Part shown: positions 37,310 through 44,841 of the stretch, one piece after another
Layout: every line of letters begins with the position of its first letter
How positions within the stretch are numbered: the stretch's first letter is position 1
DNA from: CAYNEL01 sp964396225
GTDB lineage: Bacteria; Patescibacteriota; Minisyncoccia; Moranbacterales; UBA1568
DNA: 52,820 bases
Direction: 5' to 3'
Assembly: GCA_964396225.1 (NCBI GenBank)
Contig: CAYNEL010000002.1
Span: 1 to 52,820, forward strand
Program-made: the position numbers and the translations under genes
Notes under the pieces: generated by a model
What the model saw: only the letters and a program-made list of their open reading frames with translations
Told to the model about the DNA's origin: nothing
Database searches by the model: none

Positions 37310-39722
37310 CGGAAAGCAGATTGTGCACTTCCTGCGAGAGTGCGGAGCGTTTCGGATCGGTCGCCGACGGCAGTTGCGGATCGGTCGAGAGGTCCATCAC
37401 GCCCCAGCCGAGGGGCTGTGCGCCGAAGCGCATCGCCAGATGAACGGCAATTGCCAGTGCGTCGGGTAAGTCCTTCCGGCCGGGACCACCCAGCGAGGAG
37501 GTCGGCGGGTGGTCGATTCGCGTGCCGGTGTCTCGCAATTCGCGCAGGTGAGTGAGGCAGCGCGAGTAAGCGGGGTTCTCCTCGTCGGAGGCGACCAGCA
37601 GCAGTTGCTCGTACAGGGCGGTTTTCAGATCGGAGTAGAGGGTCCGCTGCAGGGGTTGAGAGAGTGCGACCTTCTCAATCGAGACGCCGGCGGAGGCGAG
37701 TTCCTGTGTGAGTAGAGTCGCCTCCCATCGGTCGGCCATCACGTGTCCCAATTGCCCTGTTTCGTGCAGTTGCAGCAGCACCTCTTTGACGTTGAGGAAA
37801 TCGACGGTTCGGCCTCGTCCCTGTTCCGGTCGCCATTCAATCAGGAGGTCTACGACGATTAGCGGCAGGTACAGTTTCTCGGTGACAACTTCCGGCGCGG
37901 TATGCCAGAGTCCGTCCTCACCGCGCGCCAGTTGCAGCCGGGTTTCCTCCAGCAGTTCGCCGGTGGAGTTGCGCACGAGGCGCGCCCGTTCAATCATCCC
38001 GCCGGAAGCGCGGGCGATGCCCCAGAACGAGGGAATCGGCGGCGTCGCGGGGCACTGCTGTCCGCAGTGATCGCAGGGGTATTCGTTGGTGCGCCAGTTC
38101 CCGGCGGGCGGAGGCGGTTCCGGGACGTAGTGTTTAGCGTAGCGTCGTTCCGAAATACGCCAGCAGGCCGGACAGATTCCTCCTTGTTCGCCGGCCGGAA
38201 CCACGTGCGCCAGCGCCAGCGCGGCGGAGTCGTTTTTTTCTCCGCCGTCGAGTCCAGCGTAGTAGGTGACGCCGGGACGCAGGGTAAGGCGGTTCAGGCG
38301 GATCGCCGAACGCTCCACGGGTTTCTCGCTCCCTCCGTGCGCCTGTCGAGACACGTAGGCCTCTACGCGCGCCACCGGACGTACCGCCATCGCCTTCGGT
38401 CGTTCCCACGCGGCCAGCACAATCTCTTCCTGATCGAAGTAGGCGTCTTCAACCGCCGGCGGTTTGTTTCCGTATTTTGCCCAGAACTGGACCGGGTCAC
38501 TGCGGATTGTGCGGGCCATCTCTCGGTCCGGTTCTTCGCCTTCCGCGCCGTCGTGATTCGTCCAGATGATCCGGCGCTCTTTGCCGGTGCCGACGGCTTT
38601 CGGGAGGTAGACTTTCCACGGGAGAACGCGCCACGTGGGCGCGATATCACCCCACCACTCCGCGACGTCGCCGCCGAGGTTCTTGCAGCGCGGCACATTG
38701 ACGGCCATGAAGCCGACAGCGGAGCGAGAGTAGCTGATAACCAGACCGCGTTGGTGCAGGGTACGCGAGGAGGTCGTGAGGGTATTGAACATCGCATTCG
38801 CGTTCTCGTGTCCGTCGGCGGTGCGGAAGGCATCGGCCTCGTCCATGACCCACGAGTAGGTATTCAGGCCTTCGGCCGATTCGTTCGAGGAGTTCAGACT
38901 GTGCAGGCGGACCACCAGTTGTTCCCGCGCGTAACCGGGGACTTTTCGAGAGAAGACGACCAGTTCCGTATTGATGCCGTGCCCGCGTCGCTGATCGAGC
39001 AGGTCGGCGAAGCATGGGCGCATCATCATGCGCTCCAGTTTGGAATAGTAGGTGCGCTTCGCCTGTCCCTGTGTCGTGGCGACGTTGACCGCGTCGAGCA
39101 CTTCGCCGAACGGCATCCGGAAATGAAACCACGGACAGCGCATGCGGGCGATGCAGTAAGCGAGGTAGGAGTTGACCCATGCGGAGAAGAGGTCTTTCCC
39201 GCTGCCCTTACCCCATTGCAACCAGACGCACGAATACGGAAAGGGGGTAACGAACCACTCCTCGGGGGTGTTCCCCAGCGCCTCGTTGAAAACGCGGGCC
39301 TGATGCGGGGTTGGCGACGGTTCGGAGAGGAAGTCGCTCCCGGAAATGAACTCGGTGACACTCGGCAGGTTGTGACGGGGTCCCCACGGGGCGGCGCGCA
39401 GGTTGCGTTCGGCGACCTTCCGCACAAATTCGGGACCCTTTGCCAGCAGGTTTCCGAATTCGCCGGCGGAGAGCCGCAAGGGCTTTCCGCTTTCGGAGAG
39501 GAGTTTCTCCGCCCGCCAGTGCGGAGCCAGAACTTCTTCCAGCAGCACGCGCGGAGAGAGGCGGCTCGGCAGTTCGAGGTAAGAGGTCCCGTCCGACTCC
39601 TTCCCGTCCGAAGCGGCGTAGCGCAGGCAGGTTTCCAGCAGTTGCCGGCGGTCGGCGGTTCCGGCGAACAGGGGGGCCAACGCGCGCCCCAGTTCCTCTC
39701 CCAGCCGGCGTTCAGACGCCAT
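37296..39722 (-). CDS. terL: Terminase large subunit
   Basis: 808 residues from ATG at 39722 (a GTG lies one codon earlier). ATPase: Walker A GKGSGKD near 172 and Walker B VMDEAD near 293. RNase H-like nuclease: AGLDGGEKNDSAAL near 490, DFLNVKEVL near 642, MADRWEATLL near 663 and KDLPDALAI near 751 supply the acidic residues. CPAC (518) and CDHC (551) form a zinc-ribbon insertion in the nuclease domain, which is uncommon. At 808 residues it is longer than most TerL proteins (about 450-700). It motors DNA into the prohead and cuts it. The gene overlaps the small subunit by 11 nt and is on the strand opposite to the virion genes. Confidence 0.93.
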   Translation of the reverse strand: MASERRLGEELGRALAPLFAGTADRRQLLETCLRYAASDGKESDGTSYLELPSRLSPRVLLEEVLAPHWRAEKLLSESGKPLRLSAGEFGNLLAKGPEFVRKVAERNLRAAPWGPRHNLPSVTEFISGSDFLSEPSPTPHQARVFNEALGNTPEEWFVTPFPYSCVWLQWGKGSGKDLFSAWVNSYLAYCIARMRCPWFHFRMPFGEVLDAVNVATTQGQAKRTYYSKLERMMMRPCFADLLDQRRGHGINTELVVFSRKVPGYAREQLVVRLHSLNSSNESAEGLNTYSWVMDEADAFRTADGHENANAMFNTLTTSSRTLHQRGLVISYSRSAVGFMAVNVPRCKNLGGDVAEWWGDIAPTWRVLPWKVYLPKAVGTGKERRIIWTNHDGAEGEEPDREMARTIRSDPVQFWAKYGNKPPAVEDAYFDQEEIVLAAWERPKAMAVRPVARVEAYVSRQAHGGSEKPVERSAIRLNRLTLRPGVTYYAGLDGGEKNDSAALALAHVVPAGEQGGICPACWRISERRYAKHYVPEPPPPAGNWRTNEYPCDHCGQQCPATPPIPSFWGIARASGGMIERARLVRNSTGELLEETRLQLARGEDGLWHTAPEVVTEKLYLPLIVVDLLIEWRPEQGRGRTVDFLNVKEVLLQLHETGQLGHVMADRWEATLLTQELASAGVSIEKVALSQPLQRTLYSDLKTALYEQLLLVASDEENPAYSRCLTHLRELRDTGTRIDHPPTSSLGGPGRKDLPDALAIAVHLAMRFGAQPLGWGVMDLSTDPQLPSATDPKRSALSQEVHNLLSGMGL

Positions 39723-40443
39723 CACTCTCCGCCAGCGAAGCGGCCAGCGAGGCGGCGACTTCGGTGCGCAGGGCGTCTGGCAGCATCTGCAGGATTGCGT
39801 CCAGAGTCTCCTGCGGCGGTCGCACGCCGGCCGTCGCCTGTGCGCGCGCCCGCAGGGCCTCGCGGTCGAGTTCCTGTCCGGCCTGCATCAAACGGCACAA
39901 ATCGCCTGCATACTCCACCAAACCCTTCTGCATGACGACCTTCTCGGTCCGGCTTTCGCTTTTTTTCCCGCTTCCGGTGCTCATCCGGCCTGCTCCGTCG
40001 CAAACCGGGCAGTTCGGATCGCCGCCCGCGCCGCAGACTGTGCAGGGTCCGAAGCTTTCCAGTATCTCCTGCGAGTAGACCGGGACTTTGATCGGAGTGG
40101 GCAGAAGCGGCGCATCGTCCAGCCCGCCATCCTGCAAGCGCCGCGAAATCGCCGCCAGCAGATACGCGCCGGCAGCGTGCAGGGTGCGGTAAGCGGCGCG
40201 GCGGGTCGCCAGCAGCCGCTGCTCCTCTTCGGCTAATTCCAGCGCGCGCCTCTCGGCGGTTTGCAATTCGCGCCGTGCGAGTAGTTCCGTCCAATCCTGT
40301 TCTCGGTGCCAGCGGACGAGTTGTTCCAGACTGACCTTCCCGCCGAGTTTTTGCTGCAGCGCCTCCAGTGTGCGGCCGGGGCCCAGTTCCCAGTAGGCGT
40401 CGAGCGCCTGCAAGGACAGGTCCAAGGGTTTTCGTCGCGGCAT
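39712..40443 (-). CDS. terS: Probable terminase small subunit
   Basis: 243 residues from ATG at 40443; GGGAGG sits upstream, and longer frames are rejected because they run into the methyltransferase gene. The N-terminal 55 residues fit a helix-turn-helix DNA-recognition part (LQALDAYWELGPGRTLEAL, KVSLEQLVRWHREQDWTELL). A helical oligomerisation segment follows. CTVCGAGGDPNCPVCDGAG near 108-126 is a DnaJ-like zinc site. Immediate overlap with terL supports the call, as does the repeat of zinc sites in both subunits. Function would be recognition of the packaging start. Confidence 0.7.
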   Translation of the reverse strand: MPRRKPLDLSLQALDAYWELGPGRTLEALQQKLGGKVSLEQLVRWHREQDWTELLARRELQTAERRALELAEEEQRLLATRRAAYRTLHAAGAYLLAAISRRLQDGGLDDAPLLPTPIKVPVYSQEILESFGPCTVCGAGGDPNCPVCDGAGRMSTGSGKKSESRTEKVVMQKGLVEYAGDLCRLMQAGQELDREALRARAQATAGVRPPQETLDAILQMLPDALRTEVAASLAASLAESDGV

Positions 40444-40457
40444 TTTCGCCTCCCTTT

Positions 40458-41681
40458 CTACTCCTCCTCCGCAAACAGTGAGGCTTTTGTGGATTGTGCG
40501 GATATTTTCGCCCAGTGTCGAATCCGTCGGTGCGCCAGTTCGCAGTAGCCGGCCGAGACCTCCGCACAAACGGCGCGGCGGCCTTCCAGCAGGGCGGCGC
40601 AGGCGGTGGACCCGGTGCCGGCGAACGGGTCGAGAATCAGCGCGTTCGGCCACGTCACCAACCGCACTAACCAGCGCATCAGGTCGAGTGGCTTGACGGT
40701 CGGGTGGTAGTTTCTCGCCGGAGAGGTGATGAAGCGCGCCTCTACTTTCAGGCGGTCCGGCTCGCGGAGAGTCCCCCACGTCGAGGGCTGATTCGGCCGG
40801 GTGAACTTGCGGCGAAGCGGCAGGTCCTCCAGTCCGGCCTCTCGTTCCTCGCGGGTCGCTTTGGGAGTGTAGCAGCACCGCAACGGGTCGCCCGAGCGCA
40901 GGCGTAGTTCCGCACGAACCGATTCGTCGAGGATGACGTTCCCGGGGTAGAGCCCGGTCGGCGCGTCCGGCCGCAGGGGGTGATTGACCCGCTCATCACC
41001 GACCCGGCAGGGCTCGATATTGAGTGCGCCGGTTCCGTGCTTGAGCAGGTTCTCTGCGATAGTCCCGTCGCGGGGTTTCTGCGCGAGGATGATCGGCTCG
41101 TACACCGAACGGAGTCTCGGGTTGGCTCCTCGGAAGCGTTTGGCCTCTTCACTGGCCGGTGCGGTCAGGAGGCGGCGTTCGCCGGCTTCGGCTTCAAAGA
41201 GGGGATTCTCGGTCCAGCGCCGTTCTCCCTGCTCCGGCTCCAGATAGGCAAGGGGCTCGCGTTCGTGCGCGCGGCCGAGGAGTTCGTCGATTTGATAGTC
41301 GGCGGATTTGCCCCACGTGAACCCGGTCGAGTAAAACCAGAACAGGGTGTCTTCTATCCGCGCGCCGGCGGTATAGAGGGCGTGAGCGGTGAGAAAAAAC
41401 CGCTTTGGCGCTCCGAATACGAGCAGGTATCCGCCCGGCCGCAAGACCGCCAGCGTTTCCTGCCAGAAGTCGCTCTGCGGAACCTCGCGGTCCCATTGAT
41501 TACCGAGCAGGGAGATTCCGTAAGGCGGGTCGGTAACGATGGCGTCTACCTGCACGCCTTCCTCACGCAACCGCCGCACAAACCCTTCCGCGCGGTCGCA
41601 GCGCAGTCGCCAGTTCGTCCCGGACCACTCCTCGCCGGTAGCCTCCGGATTTTCCGGAGGGACATCTGGCGGGCGGTTCAT
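40458..41681 (-). CDS. DNA methyltransferase, DPPY-type
   Basis: 407 residues from ATG at 41681 (ATGA overlap with the upstream gene). DPPYGISLLG (51-60) is catalytic motif IV, and DPFAGTGST near 351 is the AdoMet motif, giving the class-beta order. DPPY suggests N6-adenine, with N4-cytosine possible. KPLDLMRWLVRLVT precedes motif I as usual. The middle holds a long target-recognition region (residues about 130-310). It is transcribed with the terminase genes and has no partner nuclease, so it may mask phage DNA or mark packaging substrate. Confidence 0.87.
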   Translation of the reverse strand: MNRPPDVPPENPEATGEEWSGTNWRLRCDRAEGFVRRLREEGVQVDAIVTDPPYGISLLGNQWDREVPQSDFWQETLAVLRPGGYLLVFGAPKRFFLTAHALYTAGARIEDTLFWFYSTGFTWGKSADYQIDELLGRAHEREPLAYLEPEQGERRWTENPLFEAEAGERRLLTAPASEEAKRFRGANPRLRSVYEPIILAQKPRDGTIAENLLKHGTGALNIEPCRVGDERVNHPLRPDAPTGLYPGNVILDESVRAELRLRSGDPLRCCYTPKATREEREAGLEDLPLRRKFTRPNQPSTWGTLREPDRLKVEARFITSPARNYHPTVKPLDLMRWLVRLVTWPNALILDPFAGTGSTACAALLEGRRAVCAEVSAGYCELAHRRIRHWAKISAQSTKASLFAEEE

Positions 41682-42175
41682 CGGCCGGTTCCTCGGGTCG
41701 CGGCTCCGGCGAAAGTCGGCATGGAATCGGCGAACGTCCCCCGGCGCAGGCCAAGGGCAAGGCGGTGTTTGCAGAGCAGATCGCGTACTTGAACCCGACG
41801 GAGACGCTCCGCATCCGGACAGGTGCAGGATCGCGCGTGCAGGTCCACCTCGTAGGTCTCGCCGCTGCAGGTGGCGACTCTCCACACCGCACAATCGGGG
41901 TCACGCGCCCACTGATACTGATCGCCCTCTTTCAGCGCGGATTGAACCCGGCGCGCCTGTTCCGCGTCGAGCAGCGCTGTCAGTTCCTCCGGATCGGTAA
42001 CCGGAAGCAGCACGTAACCGCGCGTCGCGTCCAGTCCGAAGGGTTTGACCTGCGCGCCGGGCTCGCTCTCCGCCAGCGCTTTCACCATCTCTTCCGCTTC
42101 CGCCAGCGGCATCAGGTCCGTGCGATGCGCCACACCCTCTCGCACCAGCAACGTCCCGCACAAAAGGTTCTTCAT
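41678..42175 (-). CDS. SWIM-type zinc-finger protein
   Basis: 165 residues from ATG at 42175 with AGGAGG upstream. The N-terminal part has MPLAEAEEMVKALAESEPG. The C-terminus contains YEVDLHARSCTCPDAE...VQVRDLLCKHRLAL, the CxCx(n)CxH pattern of SWIM domains, which bind DNA or proteins. It is the first gene of the methyltransferase-terminase operon behind a TATAAT promoter. A regulator or DNA-contact factor for this operon is possible. Domain call good, role unknown. Confidence 0.75.
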   Translation of the reverse strand: MKNLLCGTLLVREGVAHRTDLMPLAEAEEMVKALAESEPGAQVKPFGLDATRGYVLLPVTDPEELTALLDAEQARRVQSALKEGDQYQWARDPDCAVWRVATCSGETYEVDLHARSCTCPDAERLRRVQVRDLLCKHRLALGLRRGTFADSMPTFAGAATRGTGR

Positions 42176-42195
42176 CGGTGGCCTCCTGACTCGCA

Positions 42196-42225
42196 ATTAT
42201 AGACTGGACGGGACCGGGTTGACAA
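42196..42225 (-). promoter_or_regulatory. Minus-strand promoter for the SWIM-methyltransferase-terminase operon
   Basis: Read on the minus strand: TTGTCA (42225-42220), 18-bp spacer, perfect TATAAT (42201-42196), then AGGAGG and ATG 42175. The -35 overlaps a plus-strand TTGACA at 42219-42224, so two divergent promoters may share this heptamer. Confidence 0.65.
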
Positions 42226-42245
42226 GATACCATATTGCGTAAGCG
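42219..42245 (+). promoter_or_regulatory. Weak or crippled plus-strand promoter
   Basis: TTGACA at 42219-42224 is followed by AGATACCATATT, which resembles the cassette sequence just upstream of and including -10 but with about 11 bases missing from the spacer. The best -10 at 15 bp is TAAGCG (42240-42245). It looks like a deleted cassette promoter, with lower activity expected. Confidence 0.4.
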
Positions 42246-42258
42246 GGGGAGGCGAAGA

Positions 42259-42954
42259 ATGAAATACGAGTGGGGGCTCTGGTCGGAACGACAGGAGAAC
42301 GAGAGACCGTTACTGGATTATTACCGGTCGGCGCGCCGCCCGGTGAAGTTGAAAGACCTGCGAATCCTGCCGCTCCGTAGTGTCGCGTGTCCGTATCGAG
42401 CGCTGGACCTGCAGCCCGCACAATCGGAAGAGCGCCTGCTGCTCTGGAGTTGGCCGGAGAAAGATGAGTTCTCGCGCCTGCTGGTAACCGACGTGGCGCT
42501 GGACGGACTGTACGCGTGGCTCCGCCGTCAGGCGGACCTCCCACCGCACAATCCCTCGCCGGGGGGCGTCCGTCCGCTATTGGAGCAGGTACGGCGGCAG
42601 TCAGGCCGCGCGCAGGCGCGGGAGTTGTGGCGGCGCACAGTGGCGGCGGCGCTGCGGGGTTGTGTCCCGCCGGCTTCACTTCTGTTCCCGGTCACGACGG
42701 AGGACGAGGCGACGGAGCGGGAGTGCGAGGGACGCGAACGCGAACGGCGGAAGCACGACCTCGTGCGCGGGTCGTGGTGCGGGGTTGGCGACGGTCCCCG
42801 TCTGCTGCTGGCGGGGGAGGTGGCTCTGGACGCGGCGCGAGAGCGTCTGCGGGAGGCGAAGCGCGCGCATCCGGAACTGCGATTCTACTCGCGACGGCCG
42901 ATGGGAACGCGGGCGACGCCGGAAGCGGAACTCACCTTGGAGTGGTGGCGATAA
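42259..42954 (+). CDS. Hypothetical protein, unknown
   Basis: 231 residues from ATG 42259 with GGGGGAGGCGAAG upstream. Rich in Arg, Trp and Leu (RALDLQPAQSEERLLLWSW, LDGLYAWLRRQADLPPH), ending EAELTLEWWR. A charged helix near 150-175 (ATERECEGRERERRKHD) stands out. No family is recognised. The first gene after the divergent promoter. Confidence 0.55.
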   Translation: MKYEWGLWSERQENERPLLDYYRSARRPVKLKDLRILPLRSVACPYRALDLQPAQSEERLLLWSWPEKDEFSRLLVTDVALDGLYAWLRRQADLPPHNPSPGGVRPLLEQVRRQSGRAQARELWRRTVAAALRGCVPPASLLFPVTTEDEATERECEGRERERRKHDLVRGSWCGVGDGPRLLLAGEVALDAARERLREAKRAHPELRFYSRRPMGTRATPEAELTLEWWR

Positions 42955-42973
42955 GGAGAGAGGGGGGACGATC

Positions 42974-43276
42974 ATGCCGGACCATATCGAGCGACGTAGC
43001 AACAAATTGGCGGCGCTGATTCAGGGCGACCCGGAACGGCCGTTCGGGAATGTGGAGCGACTGGCCGTTCTACTCGGCACAACCGCTGCCTACGCCTCGC
43101 GTCTGGGCGATGAACTGGACCTCGGCCGCTCCCTCAGCGCGACGGATCGCGAGGAGTTTGTCCGGCTGACGCAGTTACTTCTCGCCGCGTCTGATCGGTT
43201 CGCCTTCGGATCGGAAACGCGCGAGGCGGACGCCGATCCGTACGGGTGGGTTGTGACTCAGTTCCCGCACTGGTAA
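42974..43276 (+). CDS. Small helical protein, unknown
   Basis: 100 residues from ATG 42974 with a GAGAGGGGGG site. MPDHIERRSNKLAALIQGD is followed by VERLAVLLGTTAAYASRLGD, which may be a helix-turn-helix, and EEFVRLTQLLLAASDRFAFG. It could be a small DNA-binding regulator. Function is uncertain. Confidence 0.5.
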   Translation: MPDHIERRSNKLAALIQGDPERPFGNVERLAVLLGTTAAYASRLGDELDLGRSLSATDREEFVRLTQLLLAASDRFAFGSETREADADPYGWVVTQFPHW

Positions 43277-43322
43277 GCGCCGAAAGTTTTCCATCCCCCC
43301 CCCGTTTTTTCGTCAAAAGTAG

Positions 43323-43384
43323 TTGACAGGCGCGCCTTTATTCGCCATAATCATAGTGTAATCAGTTGACCGCCCCCGCAGGGG
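43323..43384 (+). promoter_or_regulatory. Cassette promoter with TGTAATCA box and leader hairpin
   Basis: TTGACA 43323-43328, 17-bp spacer, CATAAT 43346-43351, 5 nt, TGTAATCAGTTG 43357-43368, hairpin with GCCCCC-GCA-GGGGGG. ATG 43403 follows AGAAGGGCAGG. A run of nine C and six T (about 43294-43310) lies upstream. Confidence 0.87.
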
Positions 43385-43402
43385 GGCAGAAGGGCAGGTC
43401 AG

Positions 43403-43774
43403 ATGTTTCTTCAGGATGGGAAGGCGGTCGGAGAGGTGTGGGCGGAGTTCCTCGGGGACATCGCCCGGAACGAGTTGTCTCCCTCCGCCACGCTGGCGGC
43501 GGCGATGGAAGACGACGCCCCGGTTCACGCGGTGACCATCACCGCCCAGTCCCCGTCGCCGTCCGAGAGTTCCGTTCGGTTCACGGAACTCCTCGCTGAA
43601 CTCCGCGAGGAGTTCAACGCCCAAAACATCCCGGTTTTCATCGGGAAGCCCACCGTGGGAGAGTACAGGATCGCCCTGCAGGGGGCGACCTGTGGTTCCC
43701 GCTGGGCGGCGGGGGCGTTCGAGGTGTTCCTCGACAAGATCGAGGGGGAGGCGAACGCTTACCTTGCGGGCTAG
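43403..43774 (+). CDS. Small early protein, unknown
   Basis: 123 residues from ATG 43403. An acidic alpha/beta protein: VWAEFLGDIARNEL, VHAVTITAQSPSPSESSVRF, ELREEFNAQNIPVFIGKPTV, VFLDKIEGEANAYLAG. It has its own cassette promoter and terminator. No family is recognised; an early host-interaction role is inferred from the promoter class. Confidence 0.65.
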   Translation: MFLQDGKAVGEVWAEFLGDIARNELSPSATLAAAMEDDAPVHAVTITAQSPSPSESSVRFTELLAELREEFNAQNIPVFIGKPTVGEYRIALQGATCGSRWAAGAFEVFLDKIEGEANAYLAG

Positions 43775-43787
43775 CCTCCCCCGTTCC

Positions 43788-43814
43788 GCCCCCGGCTTCG
43801 GCCGGGGGCTTTTT
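43788..43814 (+). terminator. Intrinsic terminator
   Basis: GCCCCCGGC-TTCG-GCCGGGGGC (43788-43809) followed by TTTTT. A TTCG tetraloop gives high stability. Confidence 0.93.
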
Positions 43815-43840
43815 CTTTGCCACTTTTTTCGCCGCAGTGA

Positions 43841-43905
43841 TTGACAGGGGCGGAGTTACGCGCCATAATCATAGTGTAATCAGTTGGCCGTCCCCGCAGG
43901 GGGGG
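43841..43905 (+). promoter_or_regulatory. Cassette promoter with TGTAATCA box and leader hairpin
   Basis: TTGACA 43841-43846, 17-bp spacer, CATAAT 43864-43869, 5 nt, TGTAATCAGTTG 43875-43886, then CCCC-GCA-GGGG-containing leader, slightly longer than the others, and AGAAGGGCAGG before ATG 43926. Confidence 0.86.
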
Positions 43906-43925
43906 TGGCAGAAGGGCAGGACCCG

Positions 43926-44333
43926 ATGACGGAAGAATTCATCAAACCGACGGACCTCGTCGCTTGCGAAGGGCATTGCCCGCTCTGCTTCCGCTGCCAT
44001 TGCGGCGTGCGGAACTGCGAGCGCGCGTGGGTCTGGGAGGGTGAGCGTTGCTTCTGTGCGCGCGACGCCGCCGGTCGGCTCCTTGAGGAGTCGCAACTTC
44101 CGGACGGGACGGTGCCGCGCCGGGTGCTGCTGCAACCGGACTGGGCGGTTTCCGCTCGTGAGGCGGCCAGCGCCGGCGTCGGAGTCCTTGCGGTCGTGTA
44201 CCGCCGGGACGACGGCTGGACCTGCGGCGCGACGCAGGCGCTCGCCGACGACTGCCGGCGCATCTGGGAGCGCGAGTGGGTGGCGGTGAATACCGGAGAC
44301 GGGTGGCGACCGTTTCCGGAGCGGCGGGGGTAA
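43926..44333 (+). CDS. Cys-rich early protein
   Basis: 135 residues from ATG 43926. Residues about 11-44 hold eight Cys: CEGHCPLCFRCHCG, then CERAWVWEGERCFC. This predicts one or two zinc sites. The rest is alpha/beta (VLLQPDWAVSAREAASAGVG, GWTCGATQALADDC). It is preceded by a cassette promoter and followed directly by the next cassette promoter without an evident terminator. Possibly a small protein that binds a host nucleic acid or polymerase factor; not proven. Confidence 0.65.
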   Translation: MTEEFIKPTDLVACEGHCPLCFRCHCGVRNCERAWVWEGERCFCARDAAGRLLEESQLPDGTVPRRVLLQPDWAVSAREAASAGVGVLAVVYRRDDGWTCGATQALADDCRRIWEREWVAVNTGDGWRPFPERRG

Positions 44334-44343
44334 AAAAACAGGG

Positions 44344-44405
44344 TTGACAGGTGCGCGGGAACGCGCCATAATGACAGTGTAATCACTTGACCGCCCCGCA
44401 GGGGC
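44344..44405 (+). promoter_or_regulatory. Cassette promoter with TGTAATCA box and leader hairpin
   Basis: TTGACA 44344-44349 begins 11 bases after the previous stop; 17-bp spacer, CATAAT 44367-44372, 5 nt, TGTAATCACTTG 44378-44389, hairpin GCCCC-GCA-GGGGC, then AGAAGGGTAGGA and ATG 44423. It lacks the TTTTCGC upstream element. Confidence 0.87.
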
Positions 44406-44422
44406 AGAAGGGTAGGACCGAG

Positions 44423-44767
44423 ATGTGTTACATTACGAGGGCCGCGCAGGTGCGCGGAGAGGTGCTCGCGGTGAGCAACCTCTTCGCCGAGGCGTCATCG
44501 GCGGCGGCGGGGGCGGAGTGGGCCGTCCGTTGCGGCGCGAACGGCGGCCGGTTGTTCTACGTGAGCAACCGCGACTTCCGCCACGCGGACAACCTGCTCC
44601 GCGAGTTGGAGCAGACTCCGGACGTTCCGGCCGGAGCGCTGGAGACCCTCCGCGCCGCGCGGGAGTTTGCCCGCGCCGCCATCTCCGAAGCGGTCGCGGC
44701 GGCGAAGGAGCGCCGGCCGGAGGGCGGGATGGTCGTCTCTGTCCCGGCGGTCGCGGCCGGGAAGTAG
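44423..44767 (+). CDS. Small early protein, unknown
   Basis: 114 residues from ATG 44423. Starts MCYITRAAQVRGEVLAVSNL with an Ala-rich alpha/beta core and a helical C-terminus (AREFARAAISEAVAAAKERR). A single-gene cassette. No recognised family. Confidence 0.65.
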   Translation: MCYITRAAQVRGEVLAVSNLFAEASSAAAGAEWAVRCGANGGRLFYVSNRDFRHADNLLRELEQTPDVPAGALETLRAAREFARAAISEAVAAAKERRPEGGMVVSVPAVAAGK

Positions 44768-44772
44768 TTTAC

Positions 44773-44800
44773 TGGTAGGTCGGTTGGTCGGTTGGTCGTG
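44773..44800 (+). repeat. Short tandem repeat before terminator
   Basis: Two and a half copies of CGGTTGGT-like units follow the stop codon. They look like local slippage in untranslated sequence. Confidence 0.6.
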
Positions 44801-44803
44801 TCT

Positions 44804-44833
44804 GCCCCCGGTTTCGGCCGGGGGCTTTTTTTT
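44804..44833 (+). terminator. Intrinsic terminator
   Basis: Stem GCCCCCGG / CCGGGGGC (44804-44811 and 44818-44825) followed by eight T. Nine bases before the end of the convergent ParB-like gene. Confidence 0.92.
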
Positions 44834-44841
44834 GTGCCCGT

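Noticed and set aside
37902..39935. Long plus-strand open frame opposite terL
   Set aside because: The minus strand encodes Walker A, Walker B and nuclease motifs of terminase here; the plus-strand product has shadow composition.
43293..43312. Run of C followed by T as a terminator of the 42974 gene
   Set aside because: There is a T-run but no stem of useful length before it; the poly-C cannot pair locally.
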